DNA of 64,000 nt from Roridomyces roridus (GCA_029378245.1 JARKIF010000018.1:124001-188000), one strand, 5' to 3'; shown: positions 47,320 to 59,400, counted from the stretch's first letter. Notes: a model not told the origin generated them from the letters alone. Translations and numbers: made by a program.

Positions 47320-48519
47320 CCGATGGCCCTTCTATAACCTTCTTTCCCGCTATCAAGTCTTAGAACGTGCGAGGCCGACGTACGGGCTGTGTACCCTGAA
47401 CCCTGACAAACCAGATCCCCAAATTATCGCCTCAAGCGCAAAAACGCACAATCGCCATGTGCGGAGTGGACAGCGGGCCTGCGGCCGTTCTAGATTCATG
47501 CCAGCCTCCGAGGTCGGTACCCATCGTGCCATTGGGACCTTGCCGGATTTCTATGCTTCTTCTCGACCCGCTGTGTTTCCCATTCTGCCCGTTCCGCCCT
47601 TTGCTGCATAATCCAAAGTTCCTACAATCGCCGGAGGCCGCAATCCTCGATCCGATTGCAAGATTAGATAAGATAATGGCTGTGCTACTGATCGGCGTTT
47701 CGAGCAATCTCCACAACTTCGCAAAAGAAATTGTGATTCTCTCTGGATCTTTGACTGTGACTCGGACCAGGGATTCCCAAGTCCGTTTTTCGAGATGAAT
47801 TCGAAGCCAACCATCAGTAGATCAGCAAAGGCATCCCTGGTAGACAACTGACTCTCAGTTCTCCTCATCTCACCCTCCGAAACTCCGGTTATTGGCATCT
47901 CGGACGACCTCATCCATTTTGGACTCCGTTGGAAGATTCCTCGCGTCCGAGGAGCAACACCACCTGAATCTTTGCTCGCACTCTCTGCTTTCGTCAATGC
48001 GCGCACCTTCAATTTCGGTCAACTCGGGTCTTTCGACCTGATACTGCCTACATGCCCGGTGGCCCTCGGTTCGCCGCTCCAAATCAGATCATTACATCCT
48101 CCCGCGCCCAACAATGACTTCCAAGTGGATCAGCAGACCAAGGGTTTCCCCACGGGGCAGCGACATGGGATGCACAACCATTTCCTGTGCACTCCACAAA
48201 TGTGCTGCACCGTCTCTCAAGGGTGCAAGTATTTTTACCGTCTGTGAACACAACGGCTCTTGCATGGAAACATAAAACTCACGCCCAGGTCGTGGCACGC
48301 CAGCTGCTCCTCGCGCACATCGGAGCGCTCCAAAACAATTAGAGTGTACGCGCCGGGACCGAAAGAGGTATCCTTCCTTCCGCAACGGATCCCCGAGATG
48401 ATGGTTCCTTGGGAAAATCGCAAGCCGTAGCTAACGGAGGCCGCGCTATTGGCGTCAGGTGAGTTGAGAGATACACGCTAGGTCATACCGGTACCGTGCC
48501 GTGCGCTATTCTTCTTTGG
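47320..48519. other. Intergenic, 1.2 kb
   Basis: This is shared upstream DNA of GAPDH (minus) and the FAH-fold gene (plus). Several overlapping open frames at 47432-48385 have no family features and are not supported. Confidence 0.45.
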
Positions 48520-48527
48520 TATATAAG
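48520..48527 (+). promoter_or_regulatory. TATA box of the FAH-fold gene
   Basis: 'tatataag' lies 33-40 nt before the ATG at 48560, implying a very short 5' leader. Confidence 0.65.
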
Positions 48528-48559
48528 TGGTATGACCCCCGCTTTCCATTACTCACAAA

Positions 48560-49622
48560 ATGCACACCAAATTCCTCGCTCTACTTGGCCTCGCGGTGTG
48601 TGCCTCTGCGCAACGGTTCGTGCGGTTTGTGTCGACGGACGGGAAGACGTATACGGGCGATGCCATTCTCCCGGCGGGTGATTTCGATGCCTCGCATTCG
48701 ACGCAGGCCAAGGTTATTACGGGAGATATACTGGGGGATTTCACTGTTACGAATGAAGTCAAGGTGAGCTTCGTCTCTTTCTTTGTAGTTTGAATTCAAA
48801 ACTTTGTAGACGATTAAAACACTGTTGAGTCCTTTGGACCCCGACCGGACGCGGACGGTGAGGTGTGTTGGGTTCAATTACGCTACTCATGCGGTGGAGG
48901 TGAGTGAGGAGCGAATCTCGCTGGAAACAAGCTAAAATGCGTACCAGGCGAATGTGACGATCCCCGACTTCCCCATATTGTCAGTCATTCAAACTTGCGA
49001 TGTTCATTCATTTACACCCTGCTAGATTCTTCAAACCGTGGACTTCTCTCGCGGCTCCGAACGGCAAGGTCCCCGTCACCGCGGGATACCAGAACCAGAC
49101 CACGAACGGGACGTTATTCGTCTCGTCGATGGACTACGAAACCGAACTGGTGGTAGTGATCAAAACCAAGGGGTTCAACATCAGCGAAGCCGATGCGCTC
49201 GACCACGTCCTGGGCTACTCCGCTGGGTACGACGTAAGCCACCGCGGGTGGCAAATTGACCGGGGCGGACAACCGCAGCCGCAATACTCGATGGGCAAGG
49301 ACGCAGATGGTTGGGGACCTTGGGGCCCCGCGCTCGTGTCGACGTCCATCATCAAGGACCCCCAGAACCTCAACCTCTGGACCAAAGTCAACGGAGTCAT
49401 GATGCAAATGATACCACTGCGAGTATGCTTTTTACTGTTGCGCAGATGGTTTCCTTCTTCTCTATGGGCATCACCCTCATGCCGGGGGACATCATCTTTA
49501 CCGGCACGCCTTCGGGCGTTCAGCTGGGCAAGGCAAATCCGGTGTGGTTGCAGAATGGGGACGTCGTTGAGACGGGAACGGAGAACATCGGAACGTGTAC
49601 GAATACGATTACCTATGTTTGA
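48560..49622 (+). CDS. Fumarylacetoacetate-hydrolase-fold protein with secretory signal
   Basis: The FAH fold cuts C-C bonds of acylpyruvates or isomerises related dienols with a metal. The body shows the family order: RCVGFNYATHAVE, FPILFFKPWTSLAAPNGKVP, the metal-ligand run DYETELVVVIK, LGYSAGYDVSHRGWQ, GKDADGWGPWGPALV, NGVMMQ and MPGDIIFTGTPSGVQLGK. It ends ETGTENIGTCTNTITYV at 49620. Exons: 48560-48763, about 48810-48899, 48950-48980, then from 49026. Unusually the protein begins MHTKFLALLGLAVCASAQR, a good signal peptide with an Ala-x-Ala-like cleavage site, and it carries NVT, NQT, NGT, NIS and NDT sequons. One A is missing near 49405 (ATGCAAATG where ATGCAAAATG is expected), so the frame breaks before the MPGDIIFTG block. 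The family is normally cytosolic or mitochondrial. Confidence 0.8.
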
Positions 49623-51793
49623 CGCGACGCGACGCGTTTGTATACTAATGTTATTGTTCGCGGTTTCCACAAGTCCACAGACAGTACTCTGTGTCATCAT
49701 CGGAGGAGTGTGATCCACACGCGAGCTCATTGAAACGCGCAACGCGAAGACTTGTGATGGAGGAAAACTGTTATTCATGTGGGATGAACCGCTTCGTCTT
49801 GCTCTGCGGTGGGAGTTGCACGGAGAGCGTCTTCAGCAAAAGGAGCGACACGGGGGATAAAAATGAGCCTGAGGAGGATTGTCGAAGATGGACACTGAGA
49901 GAATACATGCAGACGAGTAGTTGTGCTGGGTGAACTGACAATGGGTTGGGAAAACGGCGTGTCGTCCCGGAAAGAAACAACCCTTGAGCTGGGGACCAAC
50001 TTGCAAGGCTGTCATGATCAGGCCATGGCCATACCAAAAGCAAGAGTGCCACAAAGGTTAGGATTATCCGCCAGAGTAGCCGGGAGCCTTGAAAAGTTCA
50101 AATGCGTGGTGGTCGGCGGCTCGAGAGGAGATGATCCGAGCCCAAACCGAACCCAAACAGTTCCGGCTTGCTCACTCCTTTGATCTTCATCCTTCTCTTT
50201 CGTCGCGTTCATTTCCTCTTCGCGGTTGGGTCCAGTGACTGACCTCATGAACTTGAACACTCCCTGTAGATCAGCTCTGAATCTGAGCCTGTACGCGTCT
50301 CCAGCCGTCTCCGAAGGTCCTCCGGTCAATATGGCGTGCAAACCATTGTTAAATAAAAACACCGGTACAGTGGTATTCAGCCCAGGAAGACGAAAGATTA
50401 TATCTACACCGCGTCTAGGTTTACAGGACTGGGGACGCCTTCTACAATTGCACGAATAACTCCTCGAATACCACCTACATGTCAACGGCTGCCGTTAATC
50501 AGTGAGCCTGTAACTGGCGGGACCCAGTCCGACAGCCAACAGCTCTGTAGGCGTGTCAAGCCATTTCCATACTAATCCGACGATGCTCTCCGTCCAATTG
50601 TTTCTCAATGGACGGGCGTAATCGCCTGATAACTAAGGGAATGTGCTTTACACCCGAGCATCGACTGCATGATCTATGGGATTGGGGGATCCTCAGCAAT
50701 GAGTTGCGAGCGCAGGGGAAGGGGTGGGAGTGGGACGAGTGGTGTTGGCACCGACGCAATGTGACTGCCGTCTATTTATCTGCGGGCCCCGGGGTGTTCG
50801 GACCCAAACGCTGCAGGTCTTCGATCCATTCTCCAAACTCTCTCTCCGCACCTCATTTATATGCACTTCCTGCACCTACAGTGATCCCCGTGCCTTTACA
50901 AGCATCCCGCGCTCACGGCCGTCCATGCGGTCCTCGACCCCCCAAAATCTCGACAAGTTCCCATGGCAGCTCCCGGTACCCCAAACCAACAGTACAGTTG
51001 TACGACGGAACGAATGGACATCCTTGGCTCACGCTTTCTAAGTAGCCGGTGCACAGTGGTTTTTGGTTCTGAGCCCCCTCTGTCTTTTTCAGTTCCATGT
51101 CGCCCAAGGGCTAACGGAGGCCATCAAGCAAAGTATCATTAGGTTCTTCGAATGCGGTTGCGATTGGAGGAGGAAACGATGACTCTCGGACTCTCGGTTT
51201 GGCGACATCAGCCATTTGTGATTCATCTGAGACGCGCTTACCTACGTCCAATACTACCCCTCATCATGCTATAGCTCATGGATCTCCTCGTACTCGTCCC
51301 ATTTCGTCAACCTGAAGCTCACGCGACAGGCAATACATTACATATATTCAATTTTCAGACATGACACACAGATACAGTTGTGTTGACGGTGTCCTATGTA
51401 CTACACTGGTACAATGCGATAGTGAGGAAACGTGCCCGACGTCTCCGTGTAAGATTCCAGTCGCCCCAAGGCTTGAGATCCGGGACTACCAGGAGACAGG
51501 CGGGGTAACGTCAGGTCTATACGCAATAAGAAGGAAAAAATACTGCAATATGTACAGAAAGCGAATGGTGTGCATTGCGAAGGGGCGCGAGCGAAGATGA
51601 ATATGGAGAGGTATGAAGCTCCATCGCTGTAGACAGTTGAGTATGTATGCGGATGTCCACAGGACAGAGGGTACGATAAGTAGGGGGTGGGTATAAGATA
51701 TGCGTGTGCGGAGGTGCGAGTGTGCGAGTGAATACGAGTTGGACGGATGAGTGAGTGATCTTCTGTGATTACGGACGGGGTTCACGCGGCGGC
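49623..51793. other. 2.2 kb without a supported gene
   Basis: There are many short frames on both strands. The longest (minus 50018-50485, 155 codons) has no recognisable domain or codon chain. Repeated 'ctctcggactctcgg' words occur near 51170-51200. No repeat, tRNA or element ends were found. Confidence 0.4.
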
Positions 51794-53851
51794 TCACATA
51801 GCCATGCCGGAGTACCCCGTGGCGTTCGACAGAGGACACTCTTTTCGCAGCGAGGAACGACGCCACACTTTCGTCGGCCTTGCGCATGCAATCGATAGGA
51901 ACGAGCCCCACGCTGGGAACTCCATCCACGGCCTTGGCCTTGCCTTTGCCCATGCCGATGCGCTCGATCATGGCCCAACCGTCGTCGTACACGGCAAGGA
52001 CCTTCACCTGGTCGCCCGCGTGAACAGTGATCTCGTCCTGGAGCGTCTGCTCAAACGGCCGCCAGATCGTCTCAATGGCTGCGAACTCGGCAGAGGCGCG
52101 GGAGCCGGGTGCGGAGAAGGCATCGGCGAAGGGGTTTTCGACATATTCGATGTGTGGGACCAGCGTCTCGGTAATGGTGGGCGGAGCAGGATATGCGATC
52201 GACGAGGCACCCATGTTGCTGAAATCGCTGGAGCGCTGGCTTCGGGGATGGGGAGGGGAAAGCGAAGGCCTCTGTGGGGGAGAAGGGACGGACGGACATG
52301 GGAGTGGACACCTCGGGGGTGAGGAGTTGGTTGTTCGTTGCACCAGCACGATCATACGAGAGGTATTGTGCGCCAGATGAGCCAGAGCCGCTGCTGCTGT
52401 TGCTGCCGGTGGACACGCGACGATTAGTATCGGAGTAAAGATTGGAGTTCTCGACGTTGACGAGGAGAGGAACGTGGATAGCCGGAGAGTGGGGAGTGAT
52501 GGGTGAGATGGGGGACAAAGGCTGCCCATTGCCAGCGCTGCTGCTGTCGCCCTTGGGGACAGTGGCAGGACCTCCCCGAATTTCGACCATAGGAGGGAGA
52601 GGTGGTACATTGTCGTCGAAGGTGATCGAGAATTCACCTGCAGTAGAAATGAGTCACCAAGAATTTCTGAAGGCAAAGGGAGCACGCACTGTGGTCAAAG
52701 GCGGTTCCAAAGCTGGAACGGATGCTCCTCGACTCGGTACTGTTACCCGTACCCAAGGTCGCTTCGCCGCTGTCTCGGGCGTTCCACGCGTGATGTGACC
52801 CGGCGCCAACAACGCCCGCCCACCATTGCTTCCGAGCCGCACGTTTAGACCGCGCGCGTCTCCTGATCGCGAACAGGATCAGGAAAAGCAAGAGCAAGCC
52901 AACTATAACGCCGACCACGGGACCCACAATGGAAGAGCTGTGGTGACCGCCCGAAGATGATCCCGGGTCGGAGGACCCACCGATCCCAGAACCGTTGGAA
53001 GAACCGCCGCCGCCGTTGGGTGAGGACGGAGTATTCGTGGGCAGGCCATTCGTATAAGTGACAGAGCCGATCACGGGGACGGTCTTGCCGTTCGTGACGA
53101 CGTAGCTCGTAGAACCGGAAGGGGCGGGGGCAGCATTGCCTACGGGGCCAGTTTGAGCGGCAAGGACACCCTCTCCACCCGTCGGTGACCCCGTAGACTC
53201 CGAGCCGCCGCTCGAACCGTCGCTCGACCTTGTCTGAGAGGGGTTGGCGCCAGAAGGGTTGCTTCCACTTGTGCCGGCACTAGCGGACGAGCCAGCTTGG
53301 GAACCGCTCGGTTGCGAGGACCCCGAGTCTGCGGGAGGGTTGCCCGAGTCTGAGGGAGGAGAGCTGCCACTGGAACCAGAGTCGCCAGAGCCGCCTGACC
53401 CAGAACCCGAGCCAGAACCCGAGCCAGAACCCGAGCCAGAACCCGAGCCACCAGAGCTGGGATCTCCCGAACTGCTGCCTCCGCTGCTGCCATCGCCACC
53501 GCTGCTGCCATCTCCACCGCTGCTGCCATCTCCGCCGCTGCTGCCATCGCCACCGCTGCTGCCATCTCCACCACTGCTGCTGCCGCCACCGTTGTTGCTC
53601 GACCCACCGCCATCCCCAGACGAAGTCGTCGTGGCAGCAGGAGGAGCGGGGGTGGAAGTTGTGGGGGCGGCGGTAGGAGTAGAGGTGCCGGTCGTTGTGA
53701 ACGTTTTACCGGCGATAATATACGTGAGGATGTTGTCTAGGATGGGTATATCGGGAAGAGGTATGGGGAGGTTGATCAGGGCTGGTTCTCGTTCCCCGAG
53801 CGATTGAAAGGTTTCACGCAGGGCGCGATGACGGGAGGCGCGGGCGTCCAT
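51794..53851 (-). CDS. Ser/Gly-rich one-pass membrane protein with C-terminal SH3 domain
   Basis: The layout resembles Fus1- or Sho1-like cell-surface adaptors: outside Ser/Thr/Gly-rich, one membrane span, cytoplasmic SH3. From MDARASRHRALRETFQSLGE at 53851 comes a Thr/Pro stretch, then a low-complexity region of 'GGDGSS' and 'GSGSGS' units. The single span is IVGPVVGVIVGLLLLFLILF (about 52870-52930) followed by RRRARSKRAAR. A 54 nt intron near 52640-52692 joins FDHS to EFSITFDDNVPP. The SH3 is at the end: IWRPFEQTLQDEITVHAGDQ, VLAVYDDGWAMIERI and GLVPIDCM. A frameshift near 52235 separates the two halves. A further one near 51818 (in a GGGG run) would give the natural-looking end YSGMAM at 51794; without it the frame runs to 51486. 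No classical cleaved signal peptide is seen at the N-terminus. Partners are unknown. Confidence 0.7.
53400..53585 (-). repeat. Coding tandem repeats (GSGS and GGDGSS)
   Basis: Two adjacent arrays lie inside the membrane-protein gene. A 12 bp unit (gagccagaaccc) is repeated about four times at 53407-53455. An 18 bp unit (ccgctgctgccatctcca-like) is repeated about five times at 53480-53585. Both stay in frame, so they change only the length of the flexible outside segment. Confidence 0.75.
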
Positions 53852-54759
53852 AAAAGTAGAGCGCCGTTTACGAGACTAGACCCTGGATGTAACGGCAAAC
53901 GAGTGTGGTAGTCGCAAGAGCGACAGTAGGGATCGGAACGAACAGTGGAGAAGAGAGAGTCAAGTGGAAAAACACCGGCTGCCGTGGCATTTGCAGCATA
54001 TCGCTTGGAGCCAAAAGGGTTGAAAGAAGTTGATACTCCACCTTCCTATTCTGGATGTTATTTTGATCTCCTGAAATCTGATGCATGTAAATTCCCACAG
54101 GTCGACGGAAGGCGCGTTAATTCGTAACGTGGGAGGACGAGAATTAGCTGTAAAAATCCGGTATTGCAACTGCGCAACGATTTTTGTAATTGAGACTCGA
54201 AAGATACCGATCCATTCACAGACGGTAACCAAGGTAACATTCAATCGGGACATTGACAATGCAAACTTAAAAAAGGAGACCATTACTGGTCAAGACAAAG
54301 ACGGAACAAGGGCACACCATTCAACCTTATACACGCTTGAGGCTGCTTGAGGAGGTGACTTGGCCCTTTTTAATCGTCCTGTCAGACGCCGAGCTCCACT
54401 ATCCCACCCTCCTGAGAGCAGGAAACGAGAGCCTCTTGACTACCAACGACCATACGTGCTAAAATACAGCGTCCGAGGCAAGTCCGAAGGTCATTGGAAG
54501 GTTCGCAGAGCGGCATCAATCTCTAAAGCCCCGCTGGTCTTCCTGGTGATCGGCAATATCAGTTGATGCTCCACAGAGCGGGAAACGGCCGCAAGTGCCA
54601 AGAAGATTGTGGGAATGCCGATGAATCAGTGCGCAAGGGAGGGTACACTGGTACTGTCATTGCTGCACACAAGTGCTGAAAATACATAAGGAATATAATG
54701 TGAAGGAGTCTTAGGAAAGATATATACTTGCTGCAAGCAGGGCGTCGACGAGACGTGGA
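53852..54759. other. Intergenic
   Basis: There is no gene. It includes the upstream region of the SH3 membrane protein. Short frames in both directions near 53945-54350 look like chance. Confidence 0.4.
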
Positions 54760-55244
54760 ATGAGCGTGACAGCGCGCGGACAAGTTGGACAAGGATCCGT
54801 GTGGCTAGAATCGGGAGCACTGAGGCATGTGGAATTGGACGTACTGACACATCCACAGTGTGAGTCTACAGAGACCAGTCCTGCCAGCCGCGGGAATATA
54901 CCTGCGAATCTGAACCCGAAATCCGATGGAGTCGTCCATACAATGCACGGAGAAAATCGAGGGCTGTTGAAACCGCTTGCACCAAGTCTGTCAAACGACA
55001 CCCACAGGTCAAGATACGTGAAGCATTTGCTGTCCGAAAAGTTGACAAAGCCAGAGGATTCAGCAGGACGGACCAGCACCATCTGTCTGAATTCAGGCAA
55101 AGATTCGCGGGATAGCACGGCCCATTGGCATGTAGAAGCGATTACCGAATCAAAGCTTCCGTTGCGGCCAGTGGACGACGAATCCAGCTCGCAAGAAGAA
55201 AAAAATCGTGATGGGCGTGTCAGCAAACGGGATCATTGCCTATT

Positions 55245-55380
55245 TTGGGCCACTCGTCCAAAAAGCCAAATCGGGAAGGTCTTGACTCCTACGACCGTCG
55301 CCGTCATTGGCAAAATGCGGACGCCAGGACTTCCGACTGGCACGGAAAATATCGGAATCTGTGCAAATACGACTACCTGA
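55245..55380 (+). pseudogene. C-terminal fragment of an FAH-fold protein
   Basis: The last part of a 206-codon open frame (54760-55380) ends GTENIGICANTTT and stop. This matches the end of the FAH protein at 48560-49622 (GTENIGTCTNTITYV). Just before it, RPKSQIGKVL lines up loosely with SGVQLGKAN. The earlier part of the frame has no FAH motifs, so it is a tail fragment, probably left by an ectopic duplication and decay. It points tail-to-tail into the desaturase remnant. Confidence 0.55.
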
Positions 55381-55439
55381 CCGTTGAACTTGCGTGAGGT
55401 TTGTGTTCGCGATTCCAATTTCTTACATGGGTCGGAAGG

Positions 55440-56026
55440 ACGAGGCTGACAGATATGTCCACCTTTCCTTGCTTTATATGAGGTTTGAAGATGATCCATC
55501 CAATATGGGTGTGCCAGAAACCCTCGGTAGCGTTGTATGGGTCAAGTTTGGTGTCGGTGTACCTATGGTGCGCTCGATGTGCTCGGCTCCACCTGTGAAT
55601 CATTTCAAGTCGAGCGCGTTGAAGAGAAAGAGGGTCACCATTTGATGGAGCCTTGCGCCGCCCCGGCACCTGCCATGGCAAGAAACCATTGTAAAACTGG
55701 GGAAGCTCGATAGGAGCGATGAGCCCAGTATCGATGGTATCCAGCCGTGGCCCGTGATACCTGGAATCTTCATTAATAAATTATTTCAGGCAAGAGCTCG
55801 ACATCTACACACCGAAACCGGTGAGGTAGCGAAAGAAGACACATAACAAACCAGTCTCCCATCGCAGCTTCGTATAGCATGCACCCACGATGCCAAGCAC
55901 GGGTACAAGGGCGAGGGCGAGGGCGCGATCCCAGTGCAACTCGCTTGCTAAATTTCGCCAGGTGATAGGCGATCGAGGTTTTGTGTTTCTGAGCAAGTAG
56001 GAGCCACGGCTTTCAGCAGTGTCCAT
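55440..56026 (-). pseudogene. Delta-9 fatty-acid desaturase, 3'-truncated remnant
   Basis: Delta-9 desaturases insert the first double bond into stearoyl-CoA. From MDTAESRGSYLLRNTKPRSP at 56026, exon 1 has LRWETGLLCVFFRYLTGFG. The next exon has the first histidine box HRYWAHRSY and WFLAMAGAGAAQGSIKW. After a further intron comes the second box, HRAHHRYTDT, then DPYNATEGFWHTHIGWIIFKP. The match then stops at about 55440; the third histidine box and the cytochrome-b5-like tail are absent. A 7 nt repeat near 55746-55756 (ACGGGCC before ACGGCT) also breaks the frame. It keeps a TATA box upstream. It is a dead, truncated copy. Confidence 0.8.
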
Positions 56027-56054
56027 GGGGAAGCTTCATGAGGGCTGAGGCGAA

Positions 56055-56061
56055 ATTTATA
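56055..56061 (-). promoter_or_regulatory. TATA box of the desaturase remnant
   Basis: On the minus strand 'agatataaatttcg' gives TATAAAT about 30-35 nt upstream of the start codon at 56026. It is a promoter remnant, so the copy arose from genomic DNA and not from an mRNA. Confidence 0.55.
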
Positions 56062-56226
56062 TCTGGGGCGATGTTCGGGAGCGATTTTCCGATTGGCAAG
56101 CGCGTTGGTATCCGCCCGAGGAGTTTATTGCTCTCTCGGGCTCACGGACACCTATAATGGTTGAAACGATAGTATCTTTGGCAAGGGCAAGTGAATGGCT
56201 ACCCAGTGGACCGGCAGAGTACGAGT

Positions 56227-56286
56227 ACTAAACGCTATCCGCCCAACAGTGTCCTGCAGCCCGATGATCCGCCGACGGCCGATCAG
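56227..56286 (+). repeat. Left terminal inverted repeat of the MULE
   Basis: 60 bp, pairing with 60442-60501 with a single difference (gacggccg here, gacagccg in the inverted copy). After it the two ends diverge, though short words such as 'gatcag' and 'gatg' recur. Confidence 0.9.
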
Positions 56287-56430
56287 CGATGATGACCGAT
56301 GATGGTAACCATCCACTTGACGTGGTCAGGCACTCAAGTCCATTGCCCGAGCCCTGACGCGTCCTCTCCGCCTCCCGACACCCCCGACGCGCGCGACGCG
56401 CTTGTTTGCATAAATTACTATTGTTTGTAC

Positions 56431-59400
56431 TTAATCAATATATCCCATGGTGTTCCGAGTGTACCGGCCCGAGTCCTTGTCCCCCTTTCGGGCCCACGTA
56501 GTCGACCGCTCACCACGCCCCGTCTCCGTGAAATGGCGCACATCTTGGGCCATTTCGGCGAGATCCTTCCCAATATTCGCACGCCTCATTGATTTCAGCC
56601 AAATTGGTGACGGGACAGGATTCTCCAGCTGTCGCTGAAGCACGGCAACTCCGGCCTTGAGCTTGGTGAGGCGCTCGTTGAGCCATTCCCGAGTCTCTGC
56701 CATTTCCTGATAATTGTCAACTCAAGATCAATTTGAAAAAAGAAACACATACATCATCTGAATACTCATCAGGCTGGACCGGGGAAGTAGGGATGCACAC
56801 CGCCCGTCTACGGGTGACGGCCGTCAAATTGACGGCACGAGACGGGTACGGGCCGTCAAATCAACGGCCGTCTTTTGACATCCGACCGGGCCCGACGGGT
56901 ACGGGACGGCAAAAATGACGGGTACGGCCGTCAAAAGACGGGTCTCTTGTCAACCTCATCAAACCGCAGGCATTTTAATTCTATAGAAGAGGGATCCGCC
57001 ACAGATGTGTTGTAAATGCCATTCCCTTTGATTCTGCTCAGCCAACAGCTATTCCACAGTCATTGACACTGGTTTGATGTGAATTTGATGTCAGAGATTC
57101 CATCAATCAGGCTTCAATCAGCAGATAAAGCAACGATAGAAGCCCCGGATCTGAAATAGGCGGGCATTTGGCGGGCATCATGAGTTACACGAGTCTCCCG
57201 ATGACTGGCCCATCAAGTGCGCGCCCAAATTCCATCTGATCCGACCCACACGGACGCCAACCCGTAGACGGCCCGTCAATCTCGCAGATTGACGGGACGG
57301 ACGGCAATGTTGCCGTCCCGTACCCGTCCCGTACATTTGTTTGATCAAGAGCCGGACGGGTACGGGTACGTACCCGTGTACGGACGGCCGTCAAACGGTT
57401 TGTGACGGGTACGGTGTGCATTCCTACGGGGAAGACGAACGTTGAGTCAACAGCAAGGCATCAACGGTGTCCTCCTCCATCGCATCCGAATCCGCATGCG
57501 GCTGGACTGAGGACGGAATGGGCGGGGGCGTAGTAAGGAGCGGCTCGGCTCGGCGTTTGCGCTTGCTCCCGCGTTGTGCAGGTGCGGCTGCATTTAAATC
57601 GGGAGTGATGAGTTGGATGGAATCCCCGTTCGACACTGAGCGCGTGATATCCGGCTCAGGCAGCTCGGATCCGTCCTTGAGTGTGAGTGATGGATGGTAG
57701 TAAAATGGGATAACGCGCCGGCGAACAACCTCTGTAAAGAAGTGAGGTGGGGGCGGCGCCACGGCTTGAACAAGGTGCTTGCACAGAATGTACGGGTTGT
57801 ACTTCTGCTGCCCGCAATTGCAAGTCCAACGGGAAACATCGGTATCATAGGTGTGCGAGCCAAGTGCACGCTCCGAGAGCTTCTTCCAGTTGCGCTTGAA
57901 GGCAACTTGGAATGGAGTCAACTCGGGCGCACGCCCAGGGCGATAGGCTGGGTCGAAAATCTGCATCTTGGCGATGAAGGTGGGGAGAACCTCGGTGACG
58001 ACCAGAAAGATGACTTGATCGAGCCGGGGATGGAGCAGAAACCGCAGAGTGTCGTGTTTGAGATAGCGGAAAAAGTTTTCCAGGCCCATGTTGGTGCGCC
58101 AGTGTCCGATCCGTTCAGGCTGAGTTGAGCGGGCCCAGAGTTTGTACTTCTCGGGACGGTACCAAGCCGTCCACATGTATGCCCAGACCTCGCGCAACCC
58201 GCGCTGATGGCAGAAGATGTACATGTCGTACACAGCGTCATGGTAAATTTGATCCTTGGTGCGCGCAGAGCCAAGGCGATCAGGAAGGAGGGGATGCTCG
58301 CAGAAATGACGAATGAACATGTGAAGGATTTGGGAGCGGTGGGCAGCAGGACAGAAGATATACTTCTTATCCTCGGCAAAGACAGTCTCCCCCGGCTCGA
58401 ACCAGGAGTCAGGTCCGTCGAAACGGTCGATGGCATCGCGGTCGTCTATATCTCCCAAGTCGATGTCCACCCCCTCGAGCTCATCGTCGAGGGTGTCCAT
58501 GAGAGTATCCAAATCACCGTTAGATGTGACCGGAGAGCGACCTTTTCCGTTAAGATTGATGACGAGTTTGGGACGTGCCGGCGCAGCCATCGTTTTACCG
58601 TTAAAATATATGTTTAGCCTCGGAATTGCTGACTGAGCAACTTGAAGACGTTCCTTGTAAAATGCCTCAGTGAGTTTATGAGTGGAGCCTGGAAGAACAA
58701 AGACTTACTGGTGTCTGCAATTCAGGGTCGAGCTGTGCGATCGGCACGAAAGTGCGATCAATCCAATCGAAACAACGGAACGCGGCGTTGCCATCGTAGG
58801 GTGCGGGTCTGCGTGCCAGAACACAAAGACGGCCCTTGACGATCCGAATTGCGTGCCAAAAGCAGACTTGATACTTCACGCCGGCTGGTATCTCTGCCAG
58901 CATGGCATTGATTTCGGTAATATCCTTGTCCGTAACGCACTGGTCGACATCGAGTTTATGGGTCACGACAAAGTGGCGCAGGCAGCGGCGGATGTAATCC
59001 TCCTTGGCATTGACCTCCGGATTCTTCGATTTGAGGAAGAGGAAGCCGAGTGGAACACCAGACCCATGTACTTCACCAAGAACGGCGTAGCACTCATAGC
59101 CAGACCGGTTCGTCTTAACTGTGGAGTTTAAGTCAGCCAATATTCTCAAAGAGAAGTAACAAATTGAATACATGTGGAGTCAAGCCCAATTTCGCGTATA
59201 ATGCCGCGCCATTTATCAATAAGCGACGGGAGTGCAAAAGCAACTACGGTGCATCCATCATCTGGGTGCTCGGGCATGGAGATCTGCTCGAGCGGGAGGT
59301 CAGGGTGTCTGGTGTAGCGTTGGATGAGTTTAATAGCAGACTCCAGTTCGTCCTCGGCGATACGCCAGCGGGCCTGATGCTCCTTGAGGTGCAGATTGTA

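Noticed and set aside
50018..50485. 155-codon minus-strand frame
   Set aside because: No domain, signal or exon partners; the composition is typical of chance frames in GC-rich DNA.
53400..53600. Short regular repeats as a possible CRISPR array
   Set aside because: The units are contiguous coding minisatellites with no spacers, in a eukaryotic gene.
54760..55244. First 160 codons of the 206-codon plus frame as a real gene
   Set aside because: There are no recognisable motifs, and only the last 40 or so codons resemble an FAH tail. An unspliced chance frame joined to a fragment is more likely.
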